From: Mariniphaga sp964559175
GTDB taxonomy: Bacteria > Bacteroidota > Bacteroidia > Bacteroidales > Prolixibacteraceae
Length of the DNA: 64,000 nucleotides
Direction of reading: 5' to 3'
Assembly (NCBI GenBank): GCA_964559175.1
Contig: CAZLGT010000008.1
Coordinates: 40,424 to 104,423, forward strand
This document shows positions 15,947 through 24,039 of the stretch, one piece after another. Both the position numbers and the translations under genes were made by a program. The first letter of the stretch is position 1; every line of letters begins with the position of its first letter. The notes under the pieces are model-generated. The model ran no database searches. It saw nothing but the letters and a program-made list of their open reading frames with translations, and was not told the origin of the DNA.

Positions 15947-15967
15947 ATTCGCAAATATATTGCGAAT
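15947..15967. promoter_or_regulatory. Candidate operator of the PIN toxin-antitoxin pair
   Basis: ATTCGCAA-ATATA-TTGCGAAT is a perfect 8-bp inverted repeat with a 5-bp spacer, 42 bp upstream of the antitoxin start. The position and symmetry suit a dimeric repressor such as the toxin-antitoxin complex. There is no T tract that would make it a terminator. Confidence 0.55.
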
Positions 15968-16111
15968 TAAAAAAGATGTTTTAGTTAATGAAGAAAATAG
16001 ATGCTTTTTCTTTTCAGGCTTTCAAAAGACGTTTCCCCAAACCCACAATTTTCAGATAACATCTGGTTCATAAATAATAAGCCAAAAATACGAAACTTAA
16101 AAGTTATATCA

Positions 16112-16266
16112 AAACCCCCGCTCCCGAACTATTGGCACATCGACTACATCAACCAGTCTTCGGGAAAGAATCCATAATCAGGCTTGATTACCCAATAAAA
16201 AACAGTACTGATTTTAGACGGTATGTAAAGGAGTTTGAGCAGATGCGCAAGCAGAAAGAAGAATAA
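16112..16266 (+). pseudogene. Second copy of the duplicated tail, without a start
   Basis: The region 15906-16302 has no complete gene. From about 16112 (CCCCCGCTCCCG, a motif also seen near 10355 and 16884) a frame runs into the 102-bp repeat 16165-16266 (KESIIRLDYPIKNSTDFRRY ...) and stops at 16264-16266. No start codon or ribosome site precedes it, so it is a truncated copy. Upstream, 15968-16111 is AT-rich and shows nothing recognisable. Confidence 0.5.
16165..16266 (+). repeat. Copy 2 of the 102-bp duplicated gene tail
   Basis: 98 of 102 bases match 15163-15264. The two copies bracket the PIN toxin-antitoxin pair in direct orientation, so recombination between them could delete that pair. 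Confidence 0.85.
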
Positions 16267-16272
16267 AATAAG

Positions 16273-16301
16273 AAAGCCTCGGAATTTTCCGGGGCTTTTT
16301 T
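16273..16301. terminator. Terminator before the ParE-like pair
   Basis: AAAGCCTCGGAA and TTCCGGGGCTTT pair around TT and run into TTTTTA. It is shared by convergent sequences on both sides. Confidence 0.75.
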
Positions 16302-16302
16302 A

Positions 16303-16599
16303 TTATCTGTTTTTCCAAAGTACCGGGTCTCTACTTGTGTGCAGCACTGCCGAAACAATTATGGTTTTATTCTTTTCATCAATTGTATAGTGAACCATAA
16401 ACGGGAAAATATTTAGAACGGTAGTTCTTACGTTTTTATAGCGGATATTTGAGGCTTTAGGGTTCTGCCTGATAAAATGGACTTTTTCACGGACTTCTGT
16501 AGTAAACCTTTTACCAAGTCCCTTTTGTTGTTTGTTGTACCATTGGGCAGCTTCCCGGATATCCTCTTTTGCAAGAGGTAGGATTACGGATTTATACAT
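16303..16599 (-). CDS. ParE/RelE-family toxin
   Basis: This encodes 98 residues with the RelE/ParE fold pattern: start YKSVILPLAKEDIREAAQWY, basic helix (GLGKRFTTEVREKVHFIRQN), then strands FPFMVHYTIDE and IIVSAVLHTSRDP. Such toxins inhibit gyrase (ParE) or cut mRNA at the ribosome (RelE), and the sequence alone does not decide which. The upstream antitoxin stop overlaps its start by 1 bp. Confidence 0.85.
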   Translation of the reverse strand: MYKSVILPLAKEDIREAAQWYNKQQKGLGKRFTTEVREKVHFIRQNPKASNIRYKNVRTTVLNIFPFMVHYTIDEKNKTIIVSAVLHTSRDPVLWKNR

Positions 16600-16829
16600 T
16601 ACAGTTCTTTTTCAATATCGTCCATGGCAGCATCAAAATCCATAGCAGAATCTGGATTTTTTTTGTAATTTTCAAGGCGTTTTAGTACCAAATCTTTGTG
16701 CCATTCGGGAACACCGATTTCTTCCTGTTCAATGTCTTTGTATTTACTTTTAAGGTTGTTCCATTCGTTAATCGGAATGAATACACCCGTTGTCTGTCCT
16801 TTGTCGTCCGAAATATATTGCAGCTTCAT
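16599..16829 (-). CDS. Antitoxin of the ParE-like toxin
   Basis: This encodes 76 residues. The N-terminal part (KLQYISDDKGQTTGVFIPIN) is followed by an acidic helix ending DFDAAMDDIEKEL, the usual toxin-wrapping tail of small addiction-module antitoxins. Its stop shares a base with the toxin start, indicating coupled translation. It is the first gene of the pair. No clear palindromic operator was found in the short AT-rich stretch upstream. Confidence 0.78.
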   Translation of the reverse strand: MKLQYISDDKGQTTGVFIPINEWNNLKSKYKDIEQEEIGVPEWHKDLVLKRLENYKKNPDSAMDFDAAMDDIEKEL

Positions 16830-16878
16830 ATTAAAGTGCTAAAAAAAAATGTTTTAACAAAAATACTTCATTTAAATA

Positions 16879-17466
16879 TTAAAAACAAACCCCGCTCCCG
16901 CGCGACTGGATCGTGCTTACTTTCAATGCATCTTTAATTTGCTCAAATACATTTTCATCTTTATCCTCTGTATTCTTTCCATCAACCCAGTTTTGAATGA
17001 ATGGGAACAGCGACGGTGCAAAATTACGAACCGGTTCGTACATACGCGATTCGGTTTTGGCTTTCTGCGAAAGAATTTCCACGTCCTCGTCAATTTTGTC
17101 GAACACCAGCAAAACAATACTGAGCACAAGCGCCGAGCGCAGTATGCCAAACACCAGGCCGGCAGCCTTGTTCAGAAAGCCGAGCATAGCCACTTCAATA
17201 AACTTGTTTACAGCGCTGCCCACAATGTGCACCAGGATAACGATAACGATGAATGTAACTATAAATGAGATAATGTTCAGGTATTCGGTCTCCAGACTGA
17301 AGTTTTCAGTCAAAAAATCAGAGGTGATATACGAAAATTCGATGGCTCCCCATATACCAAGCACCAAAGCAGCCAGCGATGCCAGCTCTGAAACCAGTCC
17401 TTTACGGAAACCGCCTATGGCAGCAAAAAGAAAAATTAATCCGAGAATAATATCGATATAATTCAT
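16879..17466 (-). CDS. CvpA family membrane protein
   Basis: This encodes 195 residues with four predicted membrane segments. Family hallmarks are the start NYIDIILGLIFLFAAIGGFR, KGLVSELASL, and the segment VNKFIEVAMLGFLNKAAGLV. CvpA proteins are linked to colicin V production and envelope maintenance in E. coli. The last codons (TIQSRGSGVCF) are written in the CGCGCGGGAGCGGGG-like sequence that also occurs at 10355 and 16112, so the native 3' end was probably replaced or extended by REP-like DNA at the edge of the Rhs array. Confidence 0.85.
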   Translation of the reverse strand: MNYIDIILGLIFLFAAIGGFRKGLVSELASLAALVLGIWGAIEFSYITSDFLTENFSLETEYLNIISFIVTFIVIVILVHIVGSAVNKFIEVAMLGFLNKAAGLVFGILRSALVLSIVLLVFDKIDEDVEILSQKAKTESRMYEPVRNFAPSLFPFIQNWVDGKNTEDKDENVFEQIKDALKVSTIQSRGSGVCF

Positions 17467-17544
17467 TTTTCATCAGGTTAGCAAATATTGGTGTAAAAGT
17501 AGGAATTATTTCAGAAAAATGAAGATTGAACCATTCCGGTTTAT

Positions 17545-17552
17545 TACTTTTG
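17545..17552 (+). promoter_or_regulatory. Bacteroidetes -7 box of rfaE2
   Basis: TACTTTTG fits the TAnnTTTG consensus exactly and lies 22 bp before the start codon. A TTG at 17526-17528 could serve as the -33 element, though the spacing is slightly short. Confidence 0.5.
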
Positions 17553-17573
17553 GGCAAAGTTTGAAAAGATTAT

Positions 17574-18065
17574 ATGAAGTTTGATATAAACCAAAAAATA
17601 TTTGCCGACTTCGGGGCATTTGAACCAACCCTCAAACATTGGCGAAAAAACGGAGAAAAAATTGTTTTCACCAACGGGTGTTTCGATATTATTCATCACG
17701 GTCATGTGGATTCGCTCATGAAGTCGTCGGAATACGGAACCCGCCTGATTGTGGGCCTGAATTCGGATGAATCGGTGAGGTTGCTTAAAGGAAAGGGGCG
17801 GCCTGTGCTTAACGTGGAGGCCCGTGCCAACATGCTGGCTGCCTTTGTGTTTGTCGATGCCGTAATCATTTTCGGGGAAGAAACCCCGGCCCAACTCATT
17901 ACCCGGATACTCCCCGATGTTTTGCTGAAAGGGAAAGAATATGAATTACATGAAATTGCCGGTCATGAAACGGTTTTGGAGCATGGCGGAATTGTGGAAA
18001 CCCTCGATTTGGTTACCGGCATTTCTACTTCGGAACTGATTGACAGAATTAAAAACCTGGATTAA
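17574..18065 (+). CDS. rfaE2: D-glycero-beta-D-manno-heptose 1-phosphate adenylyltransferase
   Basis: This encodes 163 residues, the stand-alone adenylyltransferase half of HldE. It transfers AMP from ATP to heptose 1-phosphate in ADP-heptose synthesis for lipopolysaccharide inner core. Nucleotidyltransferase motifs are clear: FTNGCFDIIHHGHV with HxGH at residues 41-44, GLNSDESVRLLKGKGRPV, and the late ISTSELIDRI. Its stop overlaps the radA start by one base, so the two genes are cotranscribed. Confidence 0.92.
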   Translation: MKFDINQKIFADFGAFEPTLKHWRKNGEKIVFTNGCFDIIHHGHVDSLMKSSEYGTRLIVGLNSDESVRLLKGKGRPVLNVEARANMLAAFVFVDAVIIFGEETPAQLITRILPDVLLKGKEYELHEIAGHETVLEHGGIVETLDLVTGISTSELIDRIKNLD

Positions 18066-19423
18066 TGTCCCGGACAAAAACGGTTTACATCTGCCAGAAT
18101 TGCGGCGCGCAATCGCCCAAATGGATGGGGAAATGCCTCTCCTGCGGCGGATGGAATACGTTGGTCGAAGAAATTGTGGAAAAAAAGAAGCCGGGGCCTG
18201 CTGTTGCAGCCAATTTATCTTCAAACCAGCCGCTTACCCTTGATAGCATTACTACCGAAAAAATGGAACGCATTGAAGTGGGTATTGCCGAGTTTGACCG
18301 GGTGCTGGGCGGAGGGATTGTTCCGGGCTCCATTGTTTTGCTGGGCGGTGAACCGGGCATCGGAAAATCGACGCTGGTTTTGCAAATGGCGCTGGGGTTG
18401 AAAGACAAAAAAATCCTGTACGTTTCGGGCGAGGAAAGCCTGCAGCAGATAAAACTGCGGGCGGGACGGCTTGGAATGAACGGCAGCAACTGCCTGTTTC
18501 TAAGCGAAACTTCGCTGGAAAATGTGCTGGCACAAACCGGACAGGTGAATCCGCATTTGCTGATTGTCGATTCCATTCAGACTCTCTCCACCGAAGCCAT
18601 TGAATCTTCACCGGGCTCGGTAACCCAGGTGCGTGAATGTACATCGGCCATTCTTAAGTTTGCCAAACAAAACCACATTGCCGTTATTTTAATCGGGCAC
18701 ATCAACAAGGAAGGCAGCCTGGCCGGGCCAAAAGTACTGGAACATATTGTGGACTCGGTGCTTCAGTTTGAAGGCGACACCAATTACCTGTACCGGATTC
18801 TGCGCGCAAGTAAAAACCGGTTCGGCTCAACCAACGAACTGGGCATTTTCGAAATGCGTGGTGACGGACTGCGTGAAATTCTGAATCCTTCGGAACAACT
18901 CATCTCCAAAGTGAGCGACGATGTGAGCGGAACAGCGGTGGCTGCTACCATCGAGGGGATTCGTCCGTTTTTGATTGAAATTCAGGCGCTGGTGAGCTCG
19001 GCAGCTTACGGAACGCCACAACGGTCCTCCACCGGTTTCGACCTGCGCCGGCTGAACATGCTGCTGGCTGTACTCGAAAAACGGGCCGGCTTCAAACTGC
19101 TTACCAAAGATGTTTTTCTGAACATTGCCGGCGGTTTGCGCATTAACGACCCGGCTACCGATTTGGCGGTAATCTGTTCCATCCTCTCTTCCAATATCGA
19201 CATTGCCATCGACCATAAAGTTTGTTTTGCAGGCGAAGTGGGCCTTACCGGCGAAATCCGTGGCGTAAACCGCATCGAGCAGCGCATTGCAGAAGCGGCC
19301 AAACTGGGTTTCAAAAAAATATTCATTCCCAAACTGAACAAAGGGTTCGACAGCTCCAAATTTTCCATCGAACTGGAAAAAGTATCGCGTGTGGAGGAAG
19401 TATTCCGGAAAATCTTCGGATGA
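18065..19423 (+). CDS. radA: DNA repair protein RadA
   Basis: This encodes 452 residues, full length for RadA/Sms, a hexameric helicase that drives branch migration during recombination. The N-terminal zinc finger has C10, C13, C24 and C27. The Walker A motif GGEPGIGKST is at 94-103, followed by the KNRFG motif (near residue 252) and a Lon-like C-terminal domain (GEVGLTGEIRGV). It starts within the rfaE2 stop codon. A convergent Rrf2 gene ends 35 bp beyond its stop. Confidence 0.96.
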   Translation: MSRTKTVYICQNCGAQSPKWMGKCLSCGGWNTLVEEIVEKKKPGPAVAANLSSNQPLTLDSITTEKMERIEVGIAEFDRVLGGGIVPGSIVLLGGEPGIGKSTLVLQMALGLKDKKILYVSGEESLQQIKLRAGRLGMNGSNCLFLSETSLENVLAQTGQVNPHLLIVDSIQTLSTEAIESSPGSVTQVRECTSAILKFAKQNHIAVILIGHINKEGSLAGPKVLEHIVDSVLQFEGDTNYLYRILRASKNRFGSTNELGIFEMRGDGLREILNPSEQLISKVSDDVSGTAVAATIEGIRPFLIEIQALVSSAAYGTPQRSSTGFDLRRLNMLLAVLEKRAGFKLLTKDVFLNIAGGLRINDPATDLAVICSILSSNIDIAIDHKVCFAGEVGLTGEIRGVNRIEQRIAEAAKLGFKKIFIPKLNKGFDSSKFSIELEKVSRVEEVFRKIFG

Positions 19424-19457
19424 ACCAAAGGCACCAAGGCCAGGTAGTGTGACTGTT

Positions 19458-19901
19458 TTAATTATTGCTGGTTGCCTGTTCCAGCTCTTTCAGGTTAGTT
19501 TGTTGCTCCATTAACTGTTTAATGGTTGTTGATTTAAAATAACCGGTAACCTGGTTATTCAATGTCTTCCAAAAATCTCTCAGCGAGCAGGTTTTTTCAC
19601 GATCGCACAAAAACCCTTCTTCCATGCAATCAACCACGCAAATGCCGGGTTCAAATGCAGTATGAATATCGTAAACGCTGATATCGGCGGGGTCGCGTGT
19701 AAGCACATAGCCGCTTTTCCGACCGGCTGCCTTGGTAACCAAACCGGCAACTTTCAGAGCGTTGATAATCTGATCCAGGTATTTGTAAGAAATGTTCTGA
19801 TTTTTCGCAATTTCTTTCTGATAAATTCCGTCAACATCACCGTTCATGGCAATTTCGAGAACTGCCCGTATGCCGTATCTTGTTTTTGTGCTAAACTTCA
19901 C
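19458..19901 (-). CDS. Rrf2 family transcriptional regulator with four cysteines
   Basis: This encodes 147 residues starting at GTG 19901, whose TGA overlap (GTGA) with the upstream YceI-like gene indicates translational coupling. The winged helix is at 1-80 (KFSTKTRYGIRAVLEIAMNG, recognition part YLDQIINALKVAGLV). C88, C92, C99 and C105 sit in the region that binds Fe-S clusters in IscR, NsrR and RsrR, so redox, NO or iron sensing is likely (inferred). As the last gene of the YceI-porin operon it probably regulates that operon. Confidence 0.88.
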   Translation of the reverse strand: MKFSTKTRYGIRAVLEIAMNGDVDGIYQKEIAKNQNISYKYLDQIINALKVAGLVTKAAGRKSGYVLTRDPADISVYDIHTAFEPGICVVDCMEEGFLCDREKTCSLRDFWKTLNNQVTGYFKSTTIKQLMEQQTNLKELEQATSNN

Positions 19902-20563
19902 TGTTTTACTTTTTCAGTTAAAAACTCTTCGGAACGAAACCGGAAAGCAAAGGTAATAAAAACCTCGTTGTTCACTTTAACGGCGCCAAATACTTTTTCT
20001 GGCGGATCAATTTTAAAATCAGTCAGTTCCACTTCCAAATCGCCTTTCAAAACAAAACCGGAAGATTCGCAGAAAACCGTTTGGCACGGAACCACATACG
20101 TGCGGGTTACACCGGCCAGGGTAATGTCTGTTTCAAAGTTGGTCATTCCCGTGGTTTCGTCAAAATCGGCCAGCTCTCTGGGTTCAATTTCTATCTGAAT
20201 ATAGGGATGTTCCGGTGCATTAACCATTTTGAAAAAATCGTTGAGCATCCGGGTTCCCGCGCCGGTAAATGCATGAACAGGAATCCGGATATGCCAGTAT
20301 GGATATGCACTTTGATGTGTTCCCGCAGACGGATTGATTTGGGGATTATGGTTTACAAACTGAAACTGGTTGATGTTGGAAGACCCCTGAATAACAATAT
20401 AGTTGTCGCATTTCTCTTCGCCGCTGCCGGTAGTTTTTGCAGCCAAAAAATAGGGCAGGCAGAGCAACGTTGCCAAAAACAATCCATATCTTATAAACTT
20501 CCAACTCAAAACTATTTCTATAAAAAGGTAAAAAAGGGTTGCCCGGCATGTATATCCGTTCAA
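19898..20563 (-). CDS. YceI-like periplasmic protein
   Basis: The frame opens at a TTG (20563). A second TTG at 20509 (LSWKFIRYG) sits better just before the signal peptide (YGLFLATLLCLPYFLAAKT), so the start is unsettled. The mature part has the lipocalin-like YceI pattern, shared with the protein at 21792: NYIVIQGSSNINQF, FETDITLAGVTRTYVVP, and the end PEKVFGAVKVNNEVFITFAF. YceI proteins bind polyisoprenoids or amides in the periplasm. It overlaps rrf2 by 4 bp and follows the porin gene by 20 bp. Confidence 0.75.
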   Translation of the reverse strand: MNGYTCRATLFYLFIEIVLSWKFIRYGLFLATLLCLPYFLAAKTTGSGEEKCDNYIVIQGSSNINQFQFVNHNPQINPSAGTHQSAYPYWHIRIPVHAFTGAGTRMLNDFFKMVNAPEHPYIQIEIEPRELADFDETTGMTNFETDITLAGVTRTYVVPCQTVFCESSGFVLKGDLEVELTDFKIDPPEKVFGAVKVNNEVFITFAFRFRSEEFLTEKVKQ

Positions 20564-20583
20564 CCCTTTATTTTCAAATCATC

Positions 20584-21750
20584 TCAGAACGAAATGGCAG
20601 CCTCAAGCACCAATCCGTTGAATTTTCCTCCGTCGATGCCTCCGTGGGCATTGCCTTCATATTTTTGATTTACATAATCGAGCTTTACAACCACATTGTC
20701 CACCATGTGCCATCCACCGCCTATATTGGTACGGTTAACGGTTGAACCATCTTTATTATCGACTTTGTTCAGCCGGGTACCTACGTAAAACCTTCCTATG
20801 TTGTAGATGGCCTGAAGGGCAGTTTGCGTAAAATGCTGGTCGGCATTGTTACGAACGCCTTTCATGCTTTCGTAAATACCAAAAACTTCCAACCCGTGAA
20901 ACTGTGCAAAAATGTTGGCCATGTAACTGTTCATTTCCGACTGCCCGGCACCGGGGCTCCAGCGGCCCGAGCGGAAATTGTCGGCAGCAGCATCTGCCGT
21001 TTGCATTACACTGTAGTAACGCGCTCCGGCACGGTCGCCATCCCATAGGTATGCGCCGCTGTGTCCCTCGCCAGCGTGAAAGCCCGAAATACTTGCCCGC
21101 AGCCGGAGATCATCCGTAACTTCGGTATCGTAAGCCAGCTTCCAGTTGAAAACCAAATCTTCGCCAAGGTCGTTCCCCCGGCCATAATTTACCCTTCCGT
21201 TGTTGGTTCCCACAAGCGCCAGAAAACCACTTTTCCGGTACATGATTTCAAGTCCGGGGTTGGTGGTATAAGCATCCATAATCCAGTTTCCTACAAACGG
21301 ATTCTGAATGACCGATGCATTGTTGCTGCGGAAAAAGTGTGCATCGCCATAGTTGGGCATCATCACACCCGCGCGAATGGTCAGGTTTTGCATCAGTTTA
21401 TCGCTGGCAGGCAAAAACGGCATTTTGTCGATGATCAGATAACCGCCTTCCACCCAAGCCTCGTTATGGTGCCTCGACGACATATAGTTGTTCATGAACA
21501 ACTGAATGCCCGGAGCCAAATCTGCCGTGATACTAAGGTTTGCTGTGGGCAGGTTAAAGTTGTTTTTCAGATCGATCAGCTCCACCGGTGCTTCATGGTC
21601 GAGTGCCTGCAACTGAATGGCAAAATCACCTCCAACTTTTACTTTCAGGCCCGTAAACTCCTGGTCGTCAATTTTTTCTTTCTCAAACTGTTGAGAAAAA
21701 GAAGAAATGCTCAGCAAAAGAGCACACACTAAAATCAATACGTTTTTCAT
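20584..21750 (-). CDS. Outer-membrane porin-like beta-barrel protein
   Basis: This encodes 388 residues with a cleaved signal peptide (VLILVCALLLSISSFSQ). The body is made of alternating strands with aromatic girdles (IQLFMNNYMSSRHHNEAWVE, YNIGRFYVGTRLNKVDN) and ends in an aromatic residue (LEAAISF), as barrel substrates of BAM do. The specific solute is not evident. It lies between two YceI-like genes in one minus-strand operon with the Rrf2 regulator. Confidence 0.8.
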   Translation of the reverse strand: MKNVLILVCALLLSISSFSQQFEKEKIDDQEFTGLKVKVGGDFAIQLQALDHEAPVELIDLKNNFNLPTANLSITADLAPGIQLFMNNYMSSRHHNEAWVEGGYLIIDKMPFLPASDKLMQNLTIRAGVMMPNYGDAHFFRSNNASVIQNPFVGNWIMDAYTTNPGLEIMYRKSGFLALVGTNNGRVNYGRGNDLGEDLVFNWKLAYDTEVTDDLRLRASISGFHAGEGHSGAYLWDGDRAGARYYSVMQTADAAADNFRSGRWSPGAGQSEMNSYMANIFAQFHGLEVFGIYESMKGVRNNADQHFTQTALQAIYNIGRFYVGTRLNKVDNKDGSTVNRTNIGGGWHMVDNVVVKLDYVNQKYEGNAHGGIDGGKFNGLVLEAAISF

Positions 21751-21791
21751 AAATTAATAAATTTTAAATACCTGTTTTCTATTTGATGTGA

Positions 21792-22400
21792 TTAAAAGTT
21801 TTCGGTAAACTGATCGCTGCTTTTCTGAAACTCAAGACTAAAGCTCACCACCAGCTCATCATCAGTCTTTACAGTGCCCATTATTGCAGTGGGAGGTTCA
21901 ACACCGAAATCTGACATTTTCAGCGGCACATTTCCTGAAACCAGAAACCGCTGATTGTTTTGAACATCAAAATTAACTGCAAGTTTTACTTCCTTTGTTT
22001 TTCCGGCAATGGTTAGCAAGCCGGTAAGATTTGCCTTTTCACCTGCAAGATTAACCTCGCCGGTATTGCCGAGTGAAAATTTGATTTCAGGGAATTTTTT
22101 CTCCTTCAGGGCTTCCAGTGTTTTGTTATCCATAATTCTTTTTCCGCTTTTCAGCCCCGAAACCGGCGATGTAAATTCAATCCGGCTGATTTCCGAAACA
22201 ACATTGTCATTCAGCTTAACCAGCGTTTCAGCAGAAAAATCAGCAGCCTCCATCTCCCAGTCGTGGAGCGATGAAGTTCCTGAAACAACCAGTTTGCTGT
22301 TGTTTGACTGTACTTTATAAAATTCCTGTGCCTGAACGCCGGTGAATATCAGTAACGCCAGTACACTTGTAAAAAGAAGATTCAGCTTAATCCTTTTCAT
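21792..22400 (-). CDS. YceI family protein
   Basis: The ATG at 22400 (MKRIKLNLLF) is preferred over the upstream TTG at 22409 because it directly precedes the signal peptide (LLFTSVLALLIFTGVQAQ). The mature protein has the complete YceI fold pattern: KLVVSGTSSLHDWEMEAADF, KKFPEIKFSLG, LTIAGKTKEVKLAVNFD and the terminal PPTAIMGTVKTDDELVVSF. It is the first gene of the minus-strand operon YceI-porin-YceI-Rrf2. An inverted repeat 33 bp upstream may be the operator. Confidence 0.86.
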   Translation of the reverse strand: MKRIKLNLLFTSVLALLIFTGVQAQEFYKVQSNNSKLVVSGTSSLHDWEMEAADFSAETLVKLNDNVVSEISRIEFTSPVSGLKSGKRIMDNKTLEALKEKKFPEIKFSLGNTGEVNLAGEKANLTGLLTIAGKTKEVKLAVNFDVQNNQRFLVSGNVPLKMSDFGVEPPTAIMGTVKTDDELVVSFSLEFQKSSDQFTENF

Positions 22401-22432
22401 TTTATTCAAATTTTAATTGTTAATCCTACTTA

Positions 22433-22451
22433 TCCTATCATAACGGTAGGA
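22433..22451. promoter_or_regulatory. Candidate Rrf2 operator
   Basis: TCCTA-N9-TAGGA, with a further ATCCTACTT just upstream, lies 33-51 bp before the start of the YceI-porin-rrf2 operon. Rrf2 dimers bind short inverted repeats, and the autoregulatory role is inferred from position only. Confidence 0.4.
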
Positions 22452-22640
22452 CAAAGAAACAAATTTTTTTGATAATGTAATTTCCATTATTTATGTTTTT
22501 TAACAGATTCAACTTCAGTATCCCTCTTCCTGTAATTTTCACAGCTCTGCCGATACCTATTAAAACATATTGTCATTGCTGTTGTTTACAGCTGGCAAAT
22601 GGTTATTGCAAAAAATTTTAGAATTTTTGAAGCGAATGTT

Positions 22641-22648
22641 TACATTTG
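22641..22648 (+). promoter_or_regulatory. -7 box of the M16 peptidase operon
   Basis: TACATTTG fits TAnnTTTG and lies 41 bp before the first M16 gene. No TTTG at the ideal -33 distance was found. Confidence 0.45.
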
Positions 22649-22688
22649 CAACAGATACCGAAAATACATTTAAATTAATTTTTTTATA

Positions 22689-24020
22689 ATGAAAAGTAAT
22701 CTCAGAAATTTTCTTGCGCTTTTGCTGGTGCTCTTTGCATTGCCATCATTGGCACAAACCAGCAAAATCGAGTTTACAGAGTATAAACTCGACAACGGGT
22801 TACATGTGATTTTGCAGCCCGATAACACTACGCCCAACGTGATTGTGAGTATTATGTACCACGTAGGCTCGAAAAATGAGCTGGCTCACCGTACAGGGTT
22901 TGCCCACTTTTTTGAGCATTTAATGTTTGAAGGAACTGAAAACATACCGCGCGGCATGTTTTCGCGGCATGTAGAAGAGGCAGGTGGCACACTCAATGCG
23001 TTTACCTCGAATGATGTAACGTACTATTATGTAATGCTTCCGTCTAACCAGCTTGAACTGGGTCTTTGGTTGGAGTCGGAAAGGCTGATGCACGCCCGGG
23101 TCGATTCCATTGGTATTGCCACCCAAAAAGGTGTGGTTACCGAGGAGATGAAACAAACCCGCGACAACCGCCCTTATGGTCGTCTGCTCGTTGAAACCGT
23201 GAACCGTGCGTTTACCGAACATACCTACCGCTGGGATGTGCTGGGCGCCGACGAACACATTCGCAATGCCGAAGACCATGAGTTCAGGGAATTCCACGAT
23301 ATGTTCTACGTTCCCAACAATGCCGTGCTGGTTATTTCGGGCGACATCGATGTGGAAGAAACCAAACCGCTGGTGGAAAAATATTTTGCCGAAATCACCC
23401 CGGGAACTATGAATATCAGGCGGCCACTACCCAACGAACCCCGCCGGACAGAGGAAGTGCGCGACACGGTTTACGACAATGTGCAGTTGCCGCTGATTTT
23501 ACAGGCTTACCATATTCCGGGCCGTGGCGATGATGATTATTTTGCCATGGAAATGCTGGGTTCACTGCTTTCGCAGGGACAGAGCAGCAGGCTCTACCGT
23601 TCACTGGTCGATGAAAAGCGGCTGGCGCTCCAGGTAGCTGCGCAGCCACTTTCGCTCGAGCACCCGGGACTTACCCTCATACTTGCCATTCCGCAGGTAG
23701 GCGTAGATCCAAAAGTACTGGAAGATGCCATTAACGAAGAACTGGAAAAAGCGCGTACCGAACTTATTTCTGAACGCGAACTGGAAAAGCTGAAAAACCA
23801 GTTCGAAAACCGGATCGTTAACAGCAATACCACTATTGCCAGCCGTGCGCAAAACCTGGCCATGAGCCACACCTATTTTAATAACGCAAGCCTTGTGAAC
23901 TCAACCCTCGAAAAATATCTGTCGGTTTCACGCGAAGATATTTTGAACGTAGCTCAGGAATACCTGAGGGAAGACAACCGCGTGGTGCTCTATTTCATGC
24001 CTAAAAGCCAGATGAATTAA
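22689..24020 (+). CDS. M16 family zinc metallopeptidase, catalytic subunit
   Basis: This encodes 443 residues with a signal peptide (LLLVLFALPSLAQ). The inverted zinc motif HxxEH is H73-F-F-E76-H77 in GFAHFFEHLMFEGTENIPRG, with the downstream Glu in VVTEEMKQTRDNRPYG. This is the active half of the two-subunit periplasmic M16B peptidases. The next gene, 19 bp downstream, encodes a homologue without the motif, so the pair should form a heterodimer that degrades short peptides in the envelope. Confidence 0.92.
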   Translation: MKSNLRNFLALLLVLFALPSLAQTSKIEFTEYKLDNGLHVILQPDNTTPNVIVSIMYHVGSKNELAHRTGFAHFFEHLMFEGTENIPRGMFSRHVEEAGGTLNAFTSNDVTYYYVMLPSNQLELGLWLESERLMHARVDSIGIATQKGVVTEEMKQTRDNRPYGRLLVETVNRAFTEHTYRWDVLGADEHIRNAEDHEFREFHDMFYVPNNAVLVISGDIDVEETKPLVEKYFAEITPGTMNIRRPLPNEPRRTEEVRDTVYDNVQLPLILQAYHIPGRGDDDYFAMEMLGSLLSQGQSSRLYRSLVDEKRLALQVAAQPLSLEHPGLTLILAIPQVGVDPKVLEDAINEELEKARTELISERELEKLKNQFENRIVNSNTTIASRAQNLAMSHTYFNNASLVNSTLEKYLSVSREDILNVAQEYLREDNRVVLYFMPKSQMN

Positions 24021-24039
24021 TCCGAAAAATCCAAAAACA

